DNA of 64,000 nucleotides from assembly GCF_003952465.1 (NCBI RefSeq), contig NZ_CP034448.1, positions 4,069,001 to 4,133,000 of the forward strand, read 5' to 3'. Positions 37,755 to 47,536 of the stretch are shown here, piece after piece (the stretch's first letter is position 1; each line of letters opens with the position of its first letter). The notes under the pieces are model-generated. The model saw only the letters and a list, made by a program, of their open reading frames with translations. It did no database searches and was not told the origin of the DNA. The position numbers and the translations under genes were made by a program. The stretch is from Mesorhizobium sp. M1B.F.Ca.ET.045.04.1.1 (GTDB lineage Bacteria; Pseudomonadota; Alphaproteobacteria; Rhizobiales; Rhizobiaceae).

Positions 37755-38809
37755 GCAAGGCCATGGAACCCGATCTGCAAACGCCTCTGGGAAGGGCAAG
37801 CGGCCCGACAACCAAGGAATCAGGCAAGGAGTGGAGCCATCCCTCCGATCACTGGCTGCGCGGCTTCGTCCTCGACAATCGCGCGGCGCTCGGTTCGCTC
37901 GCGGTGTTCATCGTCATGATGGCGATCTTCATGATCGCCAACCCCACCGTCTTCACCACTTGGTATCTCTATAGCTCCGTGCTCACAACGCTCCCCGTGG
38001 CGCTGTTCGTGGTCGTGCCGCTGGTCTTCGTCGTCACCTGCGACGAGATCGACCTGTCGTTCCCGGCGACGATGGGTTTCGCCTCATGGGTCTTCGCGCT
38101 GGTGGTGCAGGCCGGCTACGATCCGTTCCTCGGCATCGCGGCGGCGCTCGTCACCGGCACGCTGCTCGGCTTCCTGGTCGGATCGCTGGTGGTCTATGGC
38201 GGGCTGTCGTCGCTGATCGCCACGCTCGGCATGAATTTCCTGCTGCGCGGCCTGATCCAGATCATCAATGAAGGCAAGTCGACGGCGCTGACCAGCCTTG
38301 CCGACAGCTCAGCCTACGCGATCTTCTCCAGCCAGCTCTGGGGCATCCCGGTGCAGATCTTCTGGGCCATCGCCTTCGTCGTCTTTTCCGCGCTGCTCTA
38401 CAATCGCCATCGCTTCGGCGCGCAGGTGAAGGTGGTCGGCGACAATCCGGACAGCGCCAGGCAGATGGGCATCGACGTCAAGCGCGTGCGGGTCAAGGTA
38501 TTCGTCTTCGTCGGCATCGGCGCCGCGATCGCCGGCACCTTCTCGGTGATGATCAATTTCACCTGGTGGCCGACAGCCGGCGACGGCTATCTGCTGCCGG
38601 TGCTGGCCTCGGTGTTCGTCGGCGGCACGCCGACCTGGGGCGGCATCGGAACGGTGGTCGGCGGCGCGATCGGCGCGGTCACCGTGTCGTTCATCCAGAC
38701 CGGCGTGGTGGCGGCGGGCCTGAGCGGCTTCTACGTGCAGTTCTTCAACGGGCTGATCATCATCCTGTCGCTGCTCGGCCACAAATGGAACCAGGCGCGG
38801 TATCGTTGA
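37751..38809 (+). CDS. CUT2 sugar ABC transporter, permease
   Basis: A 352-residue inner-membrane protein with about eight to ten hydrophobic segments after a ~45-residue hydrophilic leader. It belongs to the BPD_transp_2 (RbsC/FrcC) group: VTCDEIDLSFPATMGFASW, GMNFLLRGLIQIINEG, GDNPDSARQMGIDVKRVRVK and VFVGGTPTWGGIGTVVGGA match it. It is the last gene of the sugar operon and ends 9 bases before the convergent uvrD stop. One permease probably acts as a homodimer. Confidence 0.9.
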   Translation: MSKAMEPDLQTPLGRASGPTTKESGKEWSHPSDHWLRGFVLDNRAALGSLAVFIVMMAIFMIANPTVFTTWYLYSSVLTTLPVALFVVVPLVFVVTCDEIDLSFPATMGFASWVFALVVQAGYDPFLGIAAALVTGTLLGFLVGSLVVYGGLSSLIATLGMNFLLRGLIQIINEGKSTALTSLADSSAYAIFSSQLWGIPVQIFWAIAFVVFSALLYNRHRFGAQVKVVGDNPDSARQMGIDVKRVRVKVFVFVGIGAAIAGTFSVMINFTWWPTAGDGYLLPVLASVFVGGTPTWGGIGTVVGGAIGAVTVSFIQTGVVAAGLSGFYVQFFNGLIIILSLLGHKWNQARYR

Positions 38810-38818
38810 GGGGACTGC

Positions 38819-41529
38819 TCAAACGCCGGTGACGAATCCGTCCAGCACGCGTTTCTGGCCGGCCTTGTCGAAGTCGATGGTCAGCTTGTTGCCGTCGATT
38901 GCCGCGATGTTGCCGTTGCCGAATTTCTGGTGGAAGACGCGGTCGCCGAGCTTGAAGGCGGACGGGGTGTCGGCGACGGATTTGGCGACCAGCTCGCCCT
39001 CGATGGTGCGGCCCTTCACGCTGGTGCGGCCGGCGCCGTAGCCAGAGTCGGTCTCGCCATAGCCGATGCGCTCGACCTGGTGGCCGGAGCGAGTGCCCCA
39101 GTTGCGGTCGGTCGCCTCGGTGCGGTTCGCTTGCGCACGCTGCCAGCCGGGCGTCGCATAGGTGTTGGAGAAGCTGCCCTGATCCTTGGCGCCGATATTG
39201 TCGAAGCGCGAGGCGCCATAGGGATTTTGCCGGCCGCCGCCACGGCCTGAGGCGAATGAGCCGCCGCCATAGGGATTGCCGTAGCCGCCATAGGAATTGC
39301 CGCCGTCGGCGACGTCGACATGGGTCTCCGGCAATTCGTCGAGGAAGCGCGACGGGATCGTCGATTGCCACAGCCCATGGATGAGGCGATTAGAGACGAA
39401 CCAGATGTGCAGGTTCTTTTTCGCCCTCGTCAGGCCGACATAGGCGAGGCGGCGCTCTTCCTCCAGTCCGGAGCGGCCGCCTTCGTCGAGCGCGCGCTGG
39501 TGCGGGAAGAGGCCTTCTTCCCAGCCGGGGAGGAAGACGGTCTCGAATTCGAGGCCCTTGGCCGAATGCAGCGTCATGATCGAGACGGCATCGAGCGACT
39601 CGCCTTGCTCGGCCTCCATGACCAGCGCGACATGCTCGAGGAAGGAACGCAGCGATTCATACTCCTCCATGGAGCGGATCAGCTCCTTGAGATTCTCCAG
39701 CCGCCCTGGCGCTTCCGCCGAACGGTCGTTCTTCCACATGTCGGTGTAGCCGCTCTCCTCGAGGATGGTCTCGGCAAGCTCGGTGTGCGGCGTGGTTTCC
39801 AGCGCCTTCTGCCAGCGTTCGAAATTGGCCGCGACCTCGCGCAGCGCCGCGCGCGGCTTCGGCTTCAGCTCGTCGCTTTCGGCAAGCGTCGCGGCTGCCT
39901 CCAGCATCGGGATACGCATGGCGCGCGCCGTATCGTGGATCTGGCGGATGGTGGCTTCGCCGAGGCCGCGCTTCGGCACGTTGACGATGCGCTCGAAGGC
40001 GAGGTCGTCGCCGCCGTTGGCGACGACGCGGAAGAAGGCGAGCGCGTCGCGGATTTCCAGCCGCTCGTAGAAGCGCGGACCGCCGATGACGCGGTAGTTG
40101 AGGCCGAGCGTGATGAAGCGGTCTTCGAAGGCGCGCATCTGGAAGGACGCGCGGACGAGAATCGCCATGTCGTTCAGATTGTGCCGATTTCCATGTCTGT
40201 CGGGGCGCTGATAGGCCTCGATCGCCTCGCCAACGGCGCGCGCTTCTTCCTCCGAGTCCCAGGCGGCATGGACATGCACCTTGTCGTCCTCGGGGTCGTC
40301 GCGGTCGGTAAACAGCGTCTTGCCAAAGCGGCCCTCATTGTGGGCGATGAGATGCGAGGCCGCGCCAAGGATATGCGCCGTCGAGCGGTAGTTGCGCTCC
40401 AGCCGGATGATGGTGGCGCCCGGAAAATCCTTGTCGAAGCGCAGGATGTTGTCGACCTCGGCGCCGCGCCAGCCATAGATCGACTGGTCGTCGTCGCCGA
40501 CGCAGCAGATATTTACGGGGGACGGGCGCCGGTTTCCCTCCCCCTTGAGGGGAGGGTGGCCGGGCGAAGCCCGGTCGGGTGAGGTCCTCGCGGCAGTGCT
40601 CGACGCCCTGGCGTTTGATGACTGGGCGGTGCCTTCTGCGGCAACCCCCTCCGCCCGCTTCGCGGGCACCTCCCCCTCAAGGGGGAGGATTGCGGCCGCT
40701 GCGCCAACAGTCGCAGCCACATGTACTGCGCGGTGTTGGTGTCCTGATACTCATCGACCAGGATGTATTTGAACTTGCGGTGATAGTCCTTCAGCACGTC
40801 CGGATAGGCGCGGAAGATGCGGATCGGGTGATAGAGCAGGTCGCCGAAGTCGCAGGTATTCAGCGTCTGCAGCCGTTCCTGATAGGCCTTGTAGAGTTGG
40901 CGGCCCTTGCCGTTGCCGAAGCTGCGCGCATCGCCTTCCGGAATCTCATCGGGGCCGAGGCCCTTGTTCTTCCAGTTGTCGATCATCTGCGCGAACTGCT
41001 TGGCCGGCCAGCGCTTGTCGTCCAGGTTCTCGGCCTGGATCAGCTGCTTGATCAGCCGCACCACGTCGTCGGTGTCGAGGATGGTGAAATCGGATTTCAG
41101 CCCGGCAAGCTCGGCGTGGCGGCGCAAGAGCTTGACGCCGATGGAGTGGAAGGTGCCGAGCCAGGGCATGCCCTCGACATTCTCGTCGCCAATCAGGATG
41201 CCGATGCGCTGCTTCATCTCGCGCGCGGCCTTGTTGGTGAAGGTGACGGCGAGGATCTGCGAAGGGTAGGCCCTGCCGGTGGCAAGGATGTGGGCGATGC
41301 GCGTGGTCAGGACCCGCGTCTTGCCGGTGCCGGCTCCGGCCAGCACCAGGACCGGACCCTCAGTTGTTTCGACGGCGAGCCGCTGCTCGGGATTGAGGCC
41401 GTTGAGGTAGTCGGCCGCGCGGTTCTGCGCGCTGCGGGCCGCCATGGCGCGCGCGGCAATGCCGGACGGGGCAGCGGGCCGCGCATTCGGTTCGTCAAAG
41501 AAGGGCATGTCTTCCGAAAAGCCGGACAT
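38819..41529 (-). pseudogene. uvrD: ATP-dependent DNA helicase UvrD/PcrA, split by a palindromic element
   Basis: A superfamily 1A helicase acting in nucleotide excision and mismatch repair. The N-terminal piece (41529 to about 40695) has motif I VLAGAGTGKTRVLT, Ia VTFTNKAAREMKQRI, GTFHSIGVKLLRRHA and motif II ILVDEYQDTN. The C-terminal piece (from about 40516 to 38819) has motif III VGDDDQSIYGWRGA, IV RLERNYRST, V TLHSAKGLEFETVF and VI RRLAYVGLTRAKKNLH, plus the Tudor-like tail GDRVFHQKFGNGNI. Between LRLLAQR and NICCVGDDDQ lies an inserted GC-rich repeat that leaves the halves in different frames. Both frames stay open through the element (40513-40720), so a one- or two-base change would give a fused protein. 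Apart from the insert the gene looks intact. It may be a genuine disruption, an error in the hairpin-rich insert, or a tolerated insertion rescued by frameshifting. Confidence 0.85.
40534..40690. repeat. Palindromic repeat element inserted in uvrD
   Basis: About 157 bp bounded by hairpins CCCTCCCCCTTGAGGGGAGGG (here split as CCCTCCCCC TTGAG GGGAGGG, 40536-40556) and CCTCCCCCTCAAGGGGGAGG (40669-40688). It also carries a GGCCGGGCGAAGCCCGG stem-loop at 40558-40574 and CCCGCTTCGCGGG at 40653-40665. This is the composition of mobile palindromic elements seen in rhizobial and Brucella intergenic regions; no open reading frame of its own is present. For the uvrD frame to have been intact before, the insertion would have to be 3n+2 bp long. 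Confidence 0.8.
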
Positions 41530-41710
41530 CGCCCCGAATGTAGTGATTCGGCGGCGAAAGGCCAGAAGTGTCTACGTTTTGTTCCATTTTTGCGCTGCTC
41601 CGGTTCGCTTGACAGGCGCTGCCGGTGAGGGAAAGCTGCCGACAGGGCAGGGACGGCATGCCGTTGCCTGAGAGGCGCCGCAACCGCGCAACAGTCGAAG
41701 GAGTATCGTC

Positions 41711-44029
41711 TTGGCTGTCACCATCACCTCCCTCGTCCTCCTCCTCATCGGCCTGGCGCTTGGCGGCGGCGGCATCTGGTTGGTTTCGCTGGGCGGCAGC
41801 TGGTACTATGCGATCGCGGGTCTCGCTTTCCTGGTCACCGCCTTTCTTATCTTCCGCCGCAGGTCGACGGGGCTCTGGCTCTACGCGGCGTTTGTGCTCG
41901 GCACGCTATGCTGGGCGGTGTGGGAGATCGGCTTCGACTGGTGGCAGCTCGGCCCGCGCGGCGGCATCATTGTGCTTGTCGCACTTTGGCTGCTGACGCC
42001 ATGGGTCAGACGAGCGCTCAAGGGCCCGGACGGACGCGCCCCGTTGATCCTGGCGGTGCTGGCCTCGCTCGCGGTGGCCGGTTATTCGATGACCGTCGAC
42101 CCGGAAGACATCGGCGGCACGCTCGACACCGACAAGGTGACGCCGACTGCCAATCTCGGCGCCGATATGTCGGCCGGCGAATGGTACTTCTACGGCCGCA
42201 CGCCGTTCGGCCAGCGCTATTCGCCGCTCGACCAGATCACGCCCGACAATGTCGCCAAGCTGCAGCCGGCCTGGACCTACCGCACCGGCGATGTGAAAGG
42301 TCCCGACGACATCGAGGAGACAACCTACCAGGTGACGCCGCTAAAGATCGGCGATTCGCTCTTCATCTGCACGCCGCACAATTTCGCCATCGCCGTCGAT
42401 GCCGCAACCGGCAAGGAGAAATGGCGCTACGACCCGAAGATCAAGGTCGACAGCAATCGCCAGCACCAGACCTGCCGCGGCGTATCCTACTACGCCGATG
42501 CCAAGATCGCGGCCGGACAGCCTTGCGCCGCGCGCATCTATCTGCCGACGTCGGACGCGCGGCTGATCGCACTCGATGCCGCCAACGGCCAGGTGTGTCC
42601 GTCCTTCGCCGAAGGCGGGACGCTCAACCTGCTTGCCAACATGCCCTATCCGAAGTCGGGCTATTATTATTCGACGTCGGCGCCGCTGATCGTCGCCGGC
42701 AAGATCATCGTCGGCGGGGCGGTCAACGACAATTATTCAACCGAGGAGCCGTCGGGCGTCATCCGCGCCTATGACGCAGGCACCGGCGCTTTGCTGTGGA
42801 ACTGGGATTCAGGCAATCCGGACCAGACGACGCCGCTGCCGGCGGGGCAAAACTACACCAACAACTCGCCCAACATGTGGTCGACAGCGAGCGCCGACGA
42901 GAAGCTTGGCCTGCTCTACCTGCCGCTCGGCAACCAGACGCCCGACCAGCTCGGCATGGGCCGCAGCGCCAACGTCGAGAAATTCTCGTCCTCGATCACG
43001 GCGCTCGACCTCAACACCGGGCAGTTGCGCTGGGTTCGCCAGCTGGTGCATCACGACTTGTGGGACATGGATGTGCCGGCCCAGCCGACGCTGGTCGACA
43101 TCACCTCGGCCAGCGGCGCGATCGTGCCGGCGCTGATCGGGCCGACCAAGCAGGGCGACCTCTATGTGCTCGACCGGCGCAGCGGCGAGCCGATCATTCC
43201 GGTGAAGGAAGTGCCGGCGCCGGGCGGTGCGATCGAAGGCGATCATGCCTCGCCGACACAGCCGGCCTCGGACCTGTCGTTCAATCCCAAGCCGCTGACC
43301 GGCGCCGACATGTGGGGCATCACCATGTTCGATCAGATGCTGTGCCGGATCGAGCTTAGGAAACTGCGCTACGAGGGACGCTACACGCCGCCCTCGCTGC
43401 AGGGCTCGTTGATCTATCCTGGCAATTTCGGCGTCTTCAACTGGGGCGGCGTCGCGGTCGACCCGGTGCGGCAGGTGATGTTCGGCATGCCGACCTATCT
43501 CGCCTTCATTTCGAAGCTCATTCCGCGCGCGGACGTGCCGCCGCCGGGCGACAACACCAAAGGCAGCGAGCAGGGGCTCAACCGCAACGAGGGCGCGCCT
43601 TACGCGGTGGTGCTGAAACCGTTCCTGTCGCCGCTCGGCATTCCTTGCCAGGCGCCGCCCTGGGGCTATGTCGCCGGCGTCGATCTCAGGACCGGTCAGA
43701 TCGCCTACAGGCATCGCAACGGCACGGTCTACGACATGACGCCGCTGCCCCTGCCGTTCAAGGTCGGCGTTCCCGGCATCGGCGGGCCGATGATCACGGC
43801 GGGCGGCGTCGCCTTCCTGGGCGCGGCGGTCGACGACTATCTACGCGCCTACGATCTCACCACCGGCCGACAGCTCTGGCGGGCAAGGCTGCCGGCGGGC
43901 GGGCAGTCGACACCGATGACCTACACGGTCGGCGACGGCCGCCAGTTCGTGGTCATCGTTGCCGGCGGCCACGGCTCGGTCGGCACCAAGCCGGGCGACT
44001 ATGTGATGGCCTACACGCTGCCGAAGTAG
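41711..44029 (+). CDS. gcd: Membrane-bound PQQ-dependent glucose dehydrogenase
   Basis: This quinoprotein oxidises glucose to gluconolactone in the periplasm and passes electrons to ubiquinone. The 772-residue protein begins with four to five membrane segments (to about residue 130). An eight-bladed propeller follows with PQQ-site blocks: WYFYGRTPFGQRYSPLDQI, TPLKIGDSLFICTPHN, HQTCRGVSYY, VHHDLWDMDVPAQPTLVDI, GPTKQGDLYVLDRRSGEPI and NWGGVAVDP. The catalytic-Asp region HHDLWDMD is intact. The start is TTG at 41711, seven bases after GAAGGAG. PQQ synthesis genes are not in the window. Confidence 0.94.
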   Translation: MAVTITSLVLLLIGLALGGGGIWLVSLGGSWYYAIAGLAFLVTAFLIFRRRSTGLWLYAAFVLGTLCWAVWEIGFDWWQLGPRGGIIVLVALWLLTPWVRRALKGPDGRAPLILAVLASLAVAGYSMTVDPEDIGGTLDTDKVTPTANLGADMSAGEWYFYGRTPFGQRYSPLDQITPDNVAKLQPAWTYRTGDVKGPDDIEETTYQVTPLKIGDSLFICTPHNFAIAVDAATGKEKWRYDPKIKVDSNRQHQTCRGVSYYADAKIAAGQPCAARIYLPTSDARLIALDAANGQVCPSFAEGGTLNLLANMPYPKSGYYYSTSAPLIVAGKIIVGGAVNDNYSTEEPSGVIRAYDAGTGALLWNWDSGNPDQTTPLPAGQNYTNNSPNMWSTASADEKLGLLYLPLGNQTPDQLGMGRSANVEKFSSSITALDLNTGQLRWVRQLVHHDLWDMDVPAQPTLVDITSASGAIVPALIGPTKQGDLYVLDRRSGEPIIPVKEVPAPGGAIEGDHASPTQPASDLSFNPKPLTGADMWGITMFDQMLCRIELRKLRYEGRYTPPSLQGSLIYPGNFGVFNWGGVAVDPVRQVMFGMPTYLAFISKLIPRADVPPPGDNTKGSEQGLNRNEGAPYAVVLKPFLSPLGIPCQAPPWGYVAGVDLRTGQIAYRHRNGTVYDMTPLPLPFKVGVPGIGGPMITAGGVAFLGAAVDDYLRAYDLTTGRQLWRARLPAGGQSTPMTYTVGDGRQFVVIVAGGHGSVGTKPGDYVMAYTLPK

Positions 44030-44048
44030 TGAAGCTGCGCCCGTCCGT

Positions 44049-44486
44049 TCAGAGGCCCAGATGGCCCCTCAGGCTGGGCACCTGGCCGAGCACCTGGTTG
44101 GTGAGATCCGGGCCGGCGGCTGCCTCGGCCTGCTTGATCAGGGTCTCGCCGGCCTGACGGATCTGCGCCATGTCGAGGCCGGACTCCTTAAGCACCGCGA
44201 CGCCGTTGATCAGCGCGCCGGCCTTTTCGCCGAGCACGCCGCCAAGCGCGCCCTGCAGCGACGACAGCAAGCCGCCGCCTGAACCGGGCGCGGCGCCGGC
44301 GGCCATCACATCGTATTTCTGTGCCAGCGCATCGGCGCCGGGGATCTTATCGAAGAACGAAGAAATGCTGGTGCCTTCCGCTTCGTGTTCAAGCACGGAG
44401 AAAATGGTGCCGACGACCTTCTCGGTGGTTGGCTGGTCGAGTCCTGCCTTTTGCGAGACGGTGTTCAAGATGTCCTGGACGTTCAT
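44049..44486 (-). CDS. DUF2780/DUF2267-like hypothetical protein
   Basis: A 145-residue protein starting MNVQDILNTVSQKAGLDQPT. It has a regularly helical N-terminal part resembling these small domains (TEKVVGTIFSVLEHEAEGT), a Gly-rich centre (GAAPGSGGGLLSSLQGALGG) and a helical tail ending SLRGHLGL. No signal peptide or catalytic motif is visible. Function is unknown. It is convergent with gcd, 19 bases apart. Confidence 0.7.
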   Translation of the reverse strand: MNVQDILNTVSQKAGLDQPTTEKVVGTIFSVLEHEAEGTSISSFFDKIPGADALAQKYDVMAAGAAPGSGGGLLSSLQGALGGVLGEKAGALINGVAVLKESGLDMAQIRQAGETLIKQAEAAAGPDLTNQVLGQVPSLRGHLGL

Positions 44487-44723
44487 GGCATTCCCCTTTT
44501 TGTCGCATGGATTGGCGAGCAGCATCGGCGGCCTTCCTTGCTTATGTGACAGCTCCATCAAGGCTTTCGGAAATGACCAAAATGTGATGGCTCGCCCCCA
44601 AGGTGCTCGTCGTGCTGCGACGCATGCGTTCGGGCGCACCAAATCGTCATCCGTCCGTGACTGGACCGTGCAAGCCTCAACCCTATCTTGCGCGTCAACC
44701 CTGTGTGGACGTCGAGGAGAGCC

Positions 44724-45611
44724 ATGACCAAACGTGCCAGCAAACCCATCATCACCCAGGCGATGATCGATGCCTATGACGAGTACACGCATCTGACCCT
44801 CGACCGACGGCGCTTCATGGAGCAACTGACCAGCCTCGCCGGATCGGGCGCGGCGGCCGCGGCGATCGTGCCGATGCTGGCAGCGAATTCGGCCAAGGCG
44901 GCGGTCGTTGCCGAGGACGACCCGCGCGTGAAAGGCGGGGACGTCACCTATCCCGGCAGCAACGGCGAAGTGAAGGCCTATATGGTCAAGCCGGCAGGTC
45001 AATCCGGCAAGGCGGGAGCCGTCATCGTCATCCATGAGAACCGGGGGCTCAACCCGCATATCCGCGATGTCGCGCGGCGCGTGGCGCTGGAAGGTTTTGT
45101 CGCGCTGGCGCCTGATTTCCTGTCGCCTCTCGGCGGCACGCCTGCCGACGAGGACAAGGCGCGCGACATGTTCACCAAGCTCGACGCCAAACAGGTCGCG
45201 GCCGACGGTGTAGCTACAGTCGCGTACCTCAAGGCTTACCAAGACGGCAACGGCAAGGTCGGCGCGGTCGGCTTCTGCTGGGGCGGCGGCACTGTGAACA
45301 CGCTCGCCGTCAATGCGCCGGACCTCAGCGCCGGCGTGGCCTATTACGGCATGCAGCCGAAAGCCGAGGACGTGCCGAAGATCAAGGCCGCATTGCTTCT
45401 GCACTATGCTGGGCTGGACGAACGCATCGACGCCGGCATCGATGCCTACAAGAAGGCGCTCGACGCCGCGCATGTCGAATACACGGTCTATGTCTATGAC
45501 GGCGTCAACCACGCCTTCAACAACGACACCTCGGCCACCCGCTATGACAAGAAGGCGGCCGATCTCGCCTGGGGGCGGACAGTCGCGTTTCTGAAAGAGA
45601 AGCTGGCCTGA
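44724..45611 (+). CDS. Dienelactone hydrolase family protein
   Basis: A 295-residue alpha/beta hydrolase. The catalytic Cys lies in VGAVGFCWGGGTVNTLA (nucleophile elbow GxCxGG) and the His in GVNHAFNNDTSATRY; the Asp is probably in LLHYAGLDERID. An oxyanion-region block IVIHENRGLNPHIRDVARR is typical of the family. Residues 28-58 contain RRRFMEQL followed by an Ala-rich stretch, resembling an internal Tat-type signal, so periplasmic location is possible. The start at 44724 has GAGGAG upstream. Confidence 0.88.
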   Translation: MTKRASKPIITQAMIDAYDEYTHLTLDRRRFMEQLTSLAGSGAAAAAIVPMLAANSAKAAVVAEDDPRVKGGDVTYPGSNGEVKAYMVKPAGQSGKAGAVIVIHENRGLNPHIRDVARRVALEGFVALAPDFLSPLGGTPADEDKARDMFTKLDAKQVAADGVATVAYLKAYQDGNGKVGAVGFCWGGGTVNTLAVNAPDLSAGVAYYGMQPKAEDVPKIKAALLLHYAGLDERIDAGIDAYKKALDAAHVEYTVYVYDGVNHAFNNDTSATRYDKKAADLAWGRTVAFLKEKLA

Positions 45612-45649
45612 CCTGAGACTCGACACATCTCGACGGCGCCGTCGGCGGA

Positions 45650-46564
45650 TCACTCCTGCGCCGGCTTGTGGATGGCGACGCCTGCCACGACCAGCGCAAT
45701 GCCGAAGCAATCGGTGAGGCTGGGAACCTGCCTGAGCACGATGACGCCGATCAGCGTCGCCGTGAGCGGCAGTAGCGAGAGCATCAACGCGAAGCTGGCG
45801 CGTGGCAGCCGCGCCATGGCGAGCTGGTCGCAGATATAGGGGATGACCGAGGAGCAAACGCCGACGCCGATGGCGGCGATCAAAAGCTGCGGCGCCGAGA
45901 AGGCCGGCAGCGCTTGGTCGAAGCCGATCGGCAGCACGACGAGGAAAGCAATCGCCATGGCGGTGCCGAGGCCGGCAATGCCTATGCCGGTCTGGGCGAT
46001 GCGGTGGCCCAGCACGATGTAGCCGACAAACAAGGCGCCGTTCAAAAACGCCCAGAACAGGCCGATCGGATCGCTGGACCATTTGATATCGATCAGCAGC
46101 AAGGTGCCGGCGACGGCGATGGCCAGCGCCGCGAAATTGCGCCGGCTTCTAAGGCCGACCAGCGCCACGCCGATGGTGCCGACGAATTCGATCGCGGCGA
46201 CCAGCGAAATCGGCAAGCGGTCGAGAGCCAGATAGAACGCGCAGTTCATCACCGCCAGGCAGGCGCCGAAGGCCAACAGCAGGAGCCGTGCCGAACGGTC
46301 GGCCCGGGCGAAGACGGTCCATGGCCGGGTGAGCGGCGCGAAGATCAGCGCCGCAGTGGCGATGCGCAGCCAGGCCATGCCGAGCACGCCGACCTGAGCG
46401 AACAGCAGCACGGCGAAGGCCGGCCCGAGATAGTGGAAAATCGCGCTGACGCAGAACCAGACATGCGGCGGCAGCGCATTGGCCAGTCCGGCAAAGGCAG
46501 GGCGCGCAGCGTCGGTGTCGCCAGTGGCCCGGTTTGTCGCGCGAACTTGCACTTCGGAATTCAT
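45650..46564 (-). CDS. EamA/RhtA family transporter
   Basis: A 304-residue protein with about ten hydrophobic segments in two repeats, the pattern of the drug/metabolite transporter superfamily. Blocks such as YLGPAFAVLLFAQVGVLGMAW, FYLALDRLPISLVAAIEFVG and SSVIPYICDQLAMARLPRAS fit the RhtA (threonine/homoserine exporter) branch. Divergent from an Lrp-type regulator, a common arrangement for amino-acid exporters, so amino acids are a plausible substrate. Confidence 0.87.
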   Translation of the reverse strand: MNSEVQVRATNRATGDTDAARPAFAGLANALPPHVWFCVSAIFHYLGPAFAVLLFAQVGVLGMAWLRIATAALIFAPLTRPWTVFARADRSARLLLLAFGACLAVMNCAFYLALDRLPISLVAAIEFVGTIGVALVGLRSRRNFAALAIAVAGTLLLIDIKWSSDPIGLFWAFLNGALFVGYIVLGHRIAQTGIGIAGLGTAMAIAFLVVLPIGFDQALPAFSAPQLLIAAIGVGVCSSVIPYICDQLAMARLPRASFALMLSLLPLTATLIGVIVLRQVPSLTDCFGIALVVAGVAIHKPAQE

Positions 46565-46652
46565 GAGATCATTATCGCAGGCGATCTTCGCGATTTATAT
46601 GAGCGATGAACGGCTTTGACGGCCGTCACCTTTCTGAAGAAAGAGAATTCCT

Positions 46653-47129
46653 TTGAAACGCCTTCGAAATGAAAATGCCGGCCTGGATGCCGCCGACCTG
46701 AAGATCCTACGGCTCCTGGAGAAGGATGCGCGCACCAGCACGGCGGAGCTGGCGCGCGCGGTCGGGCTCTCGCCGCCGAGCGTGGCCGAACGCATCCGCA
46801 AGCTGCAGGAGAACGGCGTGATCGAGGCCTACACGGTGAGGATCGATCCGGCGGCGCTCGGCCTGAAGCTGTCGGCATGGCTGCGGATCAGGCCGGTGCC
46901 CGGGCAACTCGCCGTCGTGGCCGGGATCATCCGCGACCTGCCGGAAATCGCGCAATGCGACCGGGTGACCGGTGAGGATTGCTTCATCGCGCTGGCGCAT
47001 GTCGGCTCGGTGGCCGAACTGGAGCGGGTGATCGACAAGATCATTCCCTATGCGATGACCAACACCGCCATCATCCAATCGTCACCGGTCGAGCCGCGCT
47101 CGCCGCTTGGTGGTTTAAGGGAGCGCTGA
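46653..47129 (+). CDS. Lrp/AsnC family transcriptional regulator
   Basis: A 158-residue regulator with an N-terminal helix-turn-helix (DLKILRLLEKDARTSTAELA, LSPPSVAERIRKLQENGVIE) and a C-terminal RAM ligand-binding domain (GEDCFIALAHVGSVAELERVI). The start is TTG at 46653; no in-frame ATG precedes the HTH. It probably regulates the divergent exporter gene and senses an amino acid, as is usual for the family. Its stop lies 19 bases before a family A repeat. Confidence 0.88.
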   Translation: MKRLRNENAGLDAADLKILRLLEKDARTSTAELARAVGLSPPSVAERIRKLQENGVIEAYTVRIDPAALGLKLSAWLRIRPVPGQLAVVAGIIRDLPEIAQCDRVTGEDCFIALAHVGSVAELERVIDKIIPYAMTNTAIIQSSPVEPRSPLGGLRER

Positions 47130-47148
47130 GGGCTCGGCATTTTTTTGC

Positions 47149-47192
47149 GCAATCCCGGACGGAAAACCGCTGCGCACTTTTCCTGGAATTGC
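47149..47192. repeat. Dispersed 44-bp repeat, family A, copy 2
   Basis: GCAATCCCGGACGG...CCTGGAATTGC, the same length and ends as the copies at 26068 and 48083. Again it stops exactly at the base next to a minus-strand stop codon (47193). Confidence 0.85.
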
Positions 47193-47390
47193 TTATGCAT
47201 GCCCCCGCTTCATGCGCGCCTGTTTCAGGATCGCGCGCCAGCGGATCATGTCGAAGGGGATGGGCTCGTTGTTGTTGGCTATGTGAAAGATCTCGTTGTT
47301 GACGTTCTTCAGCGATCGCCAGAAATCATAGTCGGTGATGCGTGGATCGGCCGCCAACCGCTCCACTTCGACCTTGATGTCGGTTTTCAT
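47193..47390 (-). CDS. Small conserved hypothetical protein, 65 residues
   Basis: A 65-residue protein, MKTDIKVEVERLAADPRITD and then DYDFWRSLKNVNNEIFHIAN, ending in a basic tail (KQARMKRGHA). It has no signal peptide or known domain. The start is ATG at 47390 with GAGGA just upstream; the longer frame to 47483 lacks a good site. Codon usage is like its neighbours, so it is probably a real gene, function unknown. Confidence 0.6.
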   Translation of the reverse strand: MKTDIKVEVERLAADPRITDYDFWRSLKNVNNEIFHIANNNEPIPFDMIRWRAILKQARMKRGHA

Positions 47391-47536
47391 GCACAGTCCT
47401 CGCACCGCATTCCGCCTGCCGCCCGCGCGTAAACCCGGTGCGGCGGTTTTCGAACGGGCCACTGAGTCGTTCAACGGACTCAAGTGACTTGTTCACGTTA
47501 AAACCTTGGTAAGGTTAACGTGGGCGTTTGCGTGCT

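Noticed and set aside
41530..41710. Possible LexA (SOS) box in front of uvrD
   Set aside because: GTTC occurs once but no second GTTC at the seven-base spacing of alphaproteobacterial LexA boxes was found, nor before recN.
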